From the NCBI RefSeq assembly GCF_021556435.1, contig NZ_JAKGCU010000033.1:1-36941 (forward strand): a stretch of 36,941 nt of DNA. Reading direction: 5' to 3'. The DNA is from Gordonia tangerina. Its GTDB lineage: Bacteria > Actinomycetota > Actinomycetes > Mycobacteriales > Mycobacteriaceae. Below are positions 33,491 through 36,941 of the stretch, piece after piece. Position numbers and translations under genes: made by a program. The notes below the pieces were generated by a model. That model did not search any database, was not told the DNA's origin, and was given only the letters and a program-made list of their open reading frames with translations. Each line of letters begins with the position of its first letter. Within the stretch, counting starts at the first letter, position 1.

Positions 33491-35292
33491 CGCTGCTCCT
33501 CGGTCGTCGGGTCGCGGTCGGAGTCATCACCGGCGAGCAGGTCGTCGGGGATCAACACCTGGCGTGAGCGCAGGTACTCCCCGATGGCCTTGCCGACCTG
33601 GTCGACGCGTGTGTTCGACGACCCGCCGGTACCCAACAGCCCTCGGATCACGAAATGCACCGCTTGCAGTTCCGGGAACTCGTGGCGGTCCACGTCGAGG
33701 TCCTTGGCCTCGGGAAGCAGCCTGCGAAGCTCATCGCTACTCAGAAAACCTCTCAGCCACAACCACACCCGCGGATCACGCGTCCAGATGCCGACATTGC
33801 TGTTGCCGCCCTTGTCGCCGCTTCGGGCGTGCGCCACCAGGCCCAGAGGGGCGCGGGTGACCCGATCCGGGAGCGGCGCCTCCCTGGGTTCGGGGTGAAC
33901 GGGCTGCGCCACCACGTCGGTGGTCGGCGGAATCGCGGCCGCGACCCTCCGACCGTCGTCGAGAACGGCGCGATGATCGAGAACTGTCAACGGGAGCAGG
34001 CCCGGCCAGTAGTCGATGCGAGGTCGAGGGCTCGAATGCAGACCGGCCGCGCCGTCGTGATAGTAGCCGGGGATGCCCTGCAGATAGAGGCTCCCCAGAC
34101 GGCGGGCGAGATCGGCCTCGGCGAGGGCGTCGGCGGTCGGCGCGGTGGCCATCACGCGAAGCGCCACGGTGGCCGCCCACTGCGACTCCGGGTCGGCTGC
34201 CGGAGTGCCGATGGGCGTCAGGTCCAGCGTCACGCCGTCGGGCAGACCGGGCATGAGCTGATCGCGGATCAGCGCGATCTTCTCCTCGATATGCGGTGAG
34301 GTCACGAACACGGTGTTGACGACGGAGAATCCGATGGGTCCGAAGATCGCGACCTTCGTGGTGTGTGGTGGGGGGCCGCCGAGCGCACCGGACACCGCAA
34401 CGCGGTCGGGTCCGACGTCGCGGACCCGGAGATCGTCGAGGCGAACGGTGACGTCGGGATTGAGATACACCGGCCCCTGGATCTCGTACATGATCTGCGC
34501 GGTCACCGTGTCGCGGGTGACCGCCCCGCCGTCGCGTGCGTGTTTGGTCACGACACAACTGCCGTCCGCGGCGATCTCGGCGATGGGAAAGCCCGGCACG
34601 GTGCGGTGTGGGATGTCGAGGAATCCGGAGAAGTTGCCGCCGACGGCGTGCGGGCCGCATTCGATGATGTGTCCGGCCACGACCGCGCCCGCCAACGCGT
34701 CGAAGTCCGACGCATGCCACCCGTGCCACCACGCGGCCGGACCCACGGTCAGCGATGCGTCGGTCACACGACCACAGACCACGATGTCAGCGCCGGAGTC
34801 GAGCGCTGCGGCCACTCCCCAACCGCCGAGGTAGGCGTTGGCGGCGAACGGGGTGGCCGCCCAGTCGGCCAGCGGTGCGCCGCCATCGAGATTGTCGAAC
34901 CGGTGCCCGTCGCGCCGCAGCCGCGGCAATTCGTCGAGGATGTTGTCCCCGTCGACGTGAGCCACCCGCAGTTCGACCCCTGCGGCGGCGATCTCGTCGC
35001 GCAGCGCGGCCGCGAGGCCCGCGGGATGGAACCCGCCGGCGTTGGTCACCACTTTGATCCCGCGGTCGGCGATCGCCGCCAGGTGTGGGCGTACCTGGTC
35101 GACGAAGTAGTCGACGTAGCCGCGGCGGGGGTCGCGCTGGTAGGCCGCCGACAGCGCGGCCAGCGTGATCTCGGCGAGGTAGTCACCGACCAGTACGTCG
35201 AACCGATCGCCCGCCATCGCCTCGTCGACGGCGCTACGCCGGTCTCCGAAGTATCCGGAGAAGTTCGCGACCCGAATCGGCTCGCGTGTCAT
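33487..35292 (-). CDS. AtuA-like protein (DUF1446, acyclic terpene utilisation family)
   Basis: A 601-residue protein. Residues 5-450 are DUF1446: IRVANFSGYFGDRRSAVDEAM, VTNAGGFHPAGLAAAL, DIVVCGRVTDASLTVGPAAWW. The C-terminal 110 residues, from GLVAHARSGDKGGNSNVGIW, are the AtuA-like ferredoxin-fold domain that is sometimes a separate protein. Family members occur in terpenoid (citronellol/geraniol) degradation clusters, but their reaction is not established. The ATG at 35292 has GAGGG 6 nt upstream. It is first of the four-gene operon, divergent from a LysR regulator. No geranyl-CoA carboxylase genes accompany it, so terpene use is not proven. Confidence 0.88.
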   Translation of the reverse strand: MTREPIRVANFSGYFGDRRSAVDEAMAGDRFDVLVGDYLAEITLAALSAAYQRDPRRGYVDYFVDQVRPHLAAIADRGIKVVTNAGGFHPAGLAAALRDEIAAAGVELRVAHVDGDNILDELPRLRRDGHRFDNLDGGAPLADWAATPFAANAYLGGWGVAAALDSGADIVVCGRVTDASLTVGPAAWWHGWHASDFDALAGAVVAGHIIECGPHAVGGNFSGFLDIPHRTVPGFPIAEIAADGSCVVTKHARDGGAVTRDTVTAQIMYEIQGPVYLNPDVTVRLDDLRVRDVGPDRVAVSGALGGPPPHTTKVAIFGPIGFSVVNTVFVTSPHIEEKIALIRDQLMPGLPDGVTLDLTPIGTPAADPESQWAATVALRVMATAPTADALAEADLARRLGSLYLQGIPGYYHDGAAGLHSSPRPRIDYWPGLLPLTVLDHRAVLDDGRRVAAAIPPTTDVVAQPVHPEPREAPLPDRVTRAPLGLVAHARSGDKGGNSNVGIWTRDPRVWLWLRGFLSSDELRRLLPEAKDLDVDRHEFPELQAVHFVIRGLLGTGGSSNTRVDQVGKAIGEYLRSRQVLIPDDLLAGDDSDRDPTTEEQR

Positions 35293-35339
35293 GTTCGGCC
35301 CTCTTTCTCGTTGTGTGTGCCTGCTTGCCACGCTAGGTC

Positions 35340-35355
35340 GATCGAGCTGTCGATC
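35340..35355. promoter_or_regulatory. Inverted-repeat operator candidate (LysR / atuA-like intergenic)
   Basis: GATCGA-GCTG-TCGATC is a perfect dyad 48 nt upstream of the atuA-like ATG, in the 136-nt divergent gap. LysR regulators bind dyads with T-N11-A spacing in such gaps. It is a plausible activation site for the operon. Confidence 0.45.
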
Positions 35356-35382
35356 ACCATCATCAATGTGGACAGTGGCGTG

Positions 35383-35397
35383 TGACCGGATCGGTCA
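35383..35397. promoter_or_regulatory. Second inverted repeat near the LysR-gene start
   Basis: TGACCG-GAT-CGGTCA is a perfect dyad ending 31 nt before the LysR-gene GTG. It could be the autoregulatory half of the divergent control region. Confidence 0.45.
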
Positions 35398-35428
35398 TGG
35401 CCCTGGCGGCGTCGATAAGGTATGCGGT

Positions 35429-36367
35429 GTGGACCTGATCGGACTGCGCTACTTCGTCGCGGTCGCCGAAGAACGCAATTTCACCCGGGCGGCGGCGCGG
35501 CTGCACATGGCGGCATCGCCGCTGAGCCGGCGGATCAAGGACCTCGAGCGCGAGTTCGGTGCGGCGTTGTTCGTCCGAGCGCACCATCACATCGAACTGA
35601 CCCGAGCGGGCGCGGCGCTGCTGCCGCGGGCACTCGATGTGCTCGAGCGGGTCGACGGCCTGGCCGACGTCGTGCGTGAGGCGGACGCGACGACGCCGCG
35701 ACAAGCGGTGATCGGCATCGCCCCCGAGGTGTCGGCGACGGTGCGGGACACCTTTCTGGCCGATCTCGCCGCGGCCCATCCAGACATCGTCCCGCGCCTG
35801 TACCCGGCCAGTACCGAGCCCCTGCTGCGGGATCTGCGCGCTGGTCAGGTCGATCTCGCGCTCGTGCACGGCCCGGTCGGTGGTGCCGAGGTGGACAGCA
35901 GATTTCTCGAGCGGCAGCCGGTGGGTGTCGCCGTCGGTTCCGATCTCATCTCCGCCGGCCGTACCTCGATCACGCTGGCCGACCTGACCGACATCCCGTT
36001 CGCCTCGATCAACCACGACTCCGCGCCGGAGATCTATCGCAACCTCGATGATCTGCTCGACCGCCACGGGATTCGCAAGCGGATCACCTTGACCGGGGAC
36101 AACTTTGCCGGACTGGCGCACCTGGTCGCGAGCGGTCAGGCATTCACCTTGGTCGGGTTGGGCAATGGCATGGCCAACCGGCTCTTCTACGGTGAGCCTG
36201 TTGCCATTCTGCCGATCGACGGGCTGCGCGCGGCGATCACCACGGTTGCGGCCTGGCGGTCCAATCGCGCGGGAGCAGAACGTCTGGTGGCCGATCTCGT
36301 CACGACCGCCGAGGCACTGGATCTCCAGGCGGCCGCATCCGGGATGGCGCCGCCTGCGGCGCGCTGA
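35429..36367 (+). CDS. LysR-family transcriptional regulator
   Basis: A 312-residue regulator. The winged HTH spans residues 1-60 (LRYFVAVAEERNFTRAAARLHMAASPLSRRIKDLE), then an effector-binding domain of two alpha/beta lobes. GTG 35429 is chosen because the canonical LysR start (DLIGLRYFVAVAEE) begins there and AAGG precedes it; the frame extends back to 35291 but that part would read the operators. It is divergent from the atuA-like/CoA-transferase/kinase/dehydrogenase operon and is the likely activator, sensing an acid or acyl-CoA. Confidence 0.93.
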   Translation: MDLIGLRYFVAVAEERNFTRAAARLHMAASPLSRRIKDLEREFGAALFVRAHHHIELTRAGAALLPRALDVLERVDGLADVVREADATTPRQAVIGIAPEVSATVRDTFLADLAAAHPDIVPRLYPASTEPLLRDLRAGQVDLALVHGPVGGAEVDSRFLERQPVGVAVGSDLISAGRTSITLADLTDIPFASINHDSAPEIYRNLDDLLDRHGIRKRITLTGDNFAGLAHLVASGQAFTLVGLGNGMANRLFYGEPVAILPIDGLRAAITTVAAWRSNRAGAERLVADLVTTAEALDLQAAASGMAPPAAR

Positions 36368-36433
36368 GATGGGGTTGTGAACTGTTCCTTACGTTGTGAG
36401 TAAACGTGATCGAATGTGTGTTTTGTTGAGTGG

Positions 36434-36818
36434 GTGAAGTTGGCTGAGTGGGCGCGGTCGCAGGGGGGTGCATCCGCAGACTGCGTATCGGTGGTTTCGG
36501 GAGGATCGGATGCCGGTGTCTGCTCGTCGTCTGGAGTCGGGCACGGTCTGGGTCGACGTTGCTGAGGTCGGTGGTGGTGGCCGGGTGGTGGTGTATGCGT
36601 GGGTGTCGTTCCATGATCAGCGCGCGGACTTGGATCGTCAGGTGGCTCGGCTCACCGAGTGGGCGACTGCGAATGGCCACGAGGTTGGTGAGGTGGTGTG
36701 AGGTCGGGTCCGGGGCTGAATGGGAAGCGTCCGAAACTGCGGCGGGTGTTGTCGGACCCGTCTGTCAGTGTGGTGGTTGTGGAGCATCGTGATCGTCTGG
36801 CGCGGTTCGGGGTGGAGT
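36434..36818 (+). pseudogene. IS607-type serine recombinase tnpA remnant, frameshifted
   Basis: Reading starts at GTG 36434 (VKLAEWARSQG), the MerR-like HTH opening of IS607 TnpA. An extra G in the run 36463-36468 shifts the frame; HTH and start of the catalytic domain continue from 36468 (HPQTAYRWFREDRMPV, then VVYAWVSFHDQRADLDRQ) to a stop at 36699. Further indels are needed to read on as EVGSG, then NGKRPKLRRVLSDPSV and VVVEHRDRLARFGVEYA up to about 36818. In the usual YARVS motif the conserved arginine is tryptophan here. Frameshifts plus a lost active-site residue show a dead gene. Confidence 0.8.
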
Positions 36819-36941
36819 ATGCCGGTGGTGGGTGTTGATGTCGGGGTGAAGGCTGACGGTCTGCTGGTTGTGGCTACCCCGGACGGGCGTGAAGTGGCGC
36901 GGGTCGCGGCGCCGAAATCGTTGACCGCCGCCCAGCATCGG
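36819..36941 (+). pseudogene. Internal TnpB (RNA-guided nuclease) fragment, runs off the window
   Basis: From ATG 36819 the frame is open for 41 codons to the window end. It reads PVVGVDVGVKADGLLVVATP, then a segment ending APKSLTAAQHR. GVDVGVK is the RuvC-I motif of TnpB with its catalytic aspartate. The N-terminal third of TnpB (helix-turn-helix and guide-binding part) is absent because the sequence joins directly to tnpA. Whether the remainder beyond the window is intact is unknown. Confidence 0.72.

Larger units (their letters stand above)
36434..36941 (+). mobile_element. Decayed IS607-family element (tnpA and tnpB remnants)
   Basis: A TnpA-like serine recombinase fragment is followed by an in-frame piece of TnpB, the gene order of IS607 elements. 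The usual TnpA C-terminus and the whole TnpB N-terminus are missing between them, so an internal deletion has fused the two. An AT-richer stretch (36370-36433) lies to the left and may hold the element end. The right end and any guide-RNA region lie beyond the window. Confidence 0.75.

Noticed and set aside
36347..36362. Hairpin at the end of the LysR gene as terminator
   Set aside because: GCGCCGC-CT-GCGGCGC lies within the coding end and has no U-run; short GC dyads are common by chance at this base composition.

Overview
The window is high-GC DNA of a mycolate-type actinomycete (order Mycobacteriales). Gordonia or a close relative fits best, judged from the combination of a monomeric NADP isocitrate dehydrogenase, an F420-type LLM oxidoreductase, an NDMA-dependent alcohol dehydrogenase, several acyl-CoA enzymes, a rubber-oxygenase-like (MpaB/DUF2236) protein and many GTG/TTG starts with short overlaps. 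The species cannot be named from the sequence alone. No rRNA, tRNA, CRISPR array or prophage was seen.

Layout. Positions 1-100 hold a strong inverted repeat, each arm with its own Shine-Dalgarno and start codon, possibly the end of an insertion sequence. Positions 175-5884 are an alcohol-to-acyl-CoA unit: alcohol dehydrogenase, aldehyde dehydrogenase and acyl-CoA synthetase on the minus strand, with a divergent AraC-type regulator. Positions 5945-8504 hold an alpha/beta hydrolase and a Baeyer-Villiger-like monooxygenase in one operon, divergent from an LLM oxidoreductase. A thioredoxin under a CsoR/CstR-like palindrome, an NAD(P)-binding DUF2867-type protein and icd follow, with clear hairpin terminators.

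Positions 13958-20822 are the most notable segment: a Wadjet/MksBEF-type SMC operon (jetA-jetB-jetC) without the JetD nuclease gene, directly downstream on the same strand of a ParD-like antitoxin and zeta-like kinase pair. Next come an HSL-type hydrolase, an iron-sulfur (6-4)-type photolyase, an MpaB-like oxygenase, a SugE/Gdx guanidinium exporter preceded by a textbook guanidine-III riboswitch, an SRPBCC protein, a two-subunit MaoC/HadAB-like hydratase, a NarL-type two-component system and a divergent universal stress protein.

Positions 29173-36367 form a second catabolic operon on the minus strand: AtuA-like (DUF1446), a type III CoA-transferase with reordered halves, an APH-like kinase fused to a DUF6285-like tail, and an acyl-CoA dehydrogenase, with a divergent LysR regulator. 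The kinase plus dehydrogenase pair suggests catabolism of hydroxylated acyl-CoAs by phosphorylation and elimination, as in the Lva pathway and ACAD10/11. The window ends in a decayed IS607-family element with a frameshifted tnpA fragment joined to an internal TnpB fragment.
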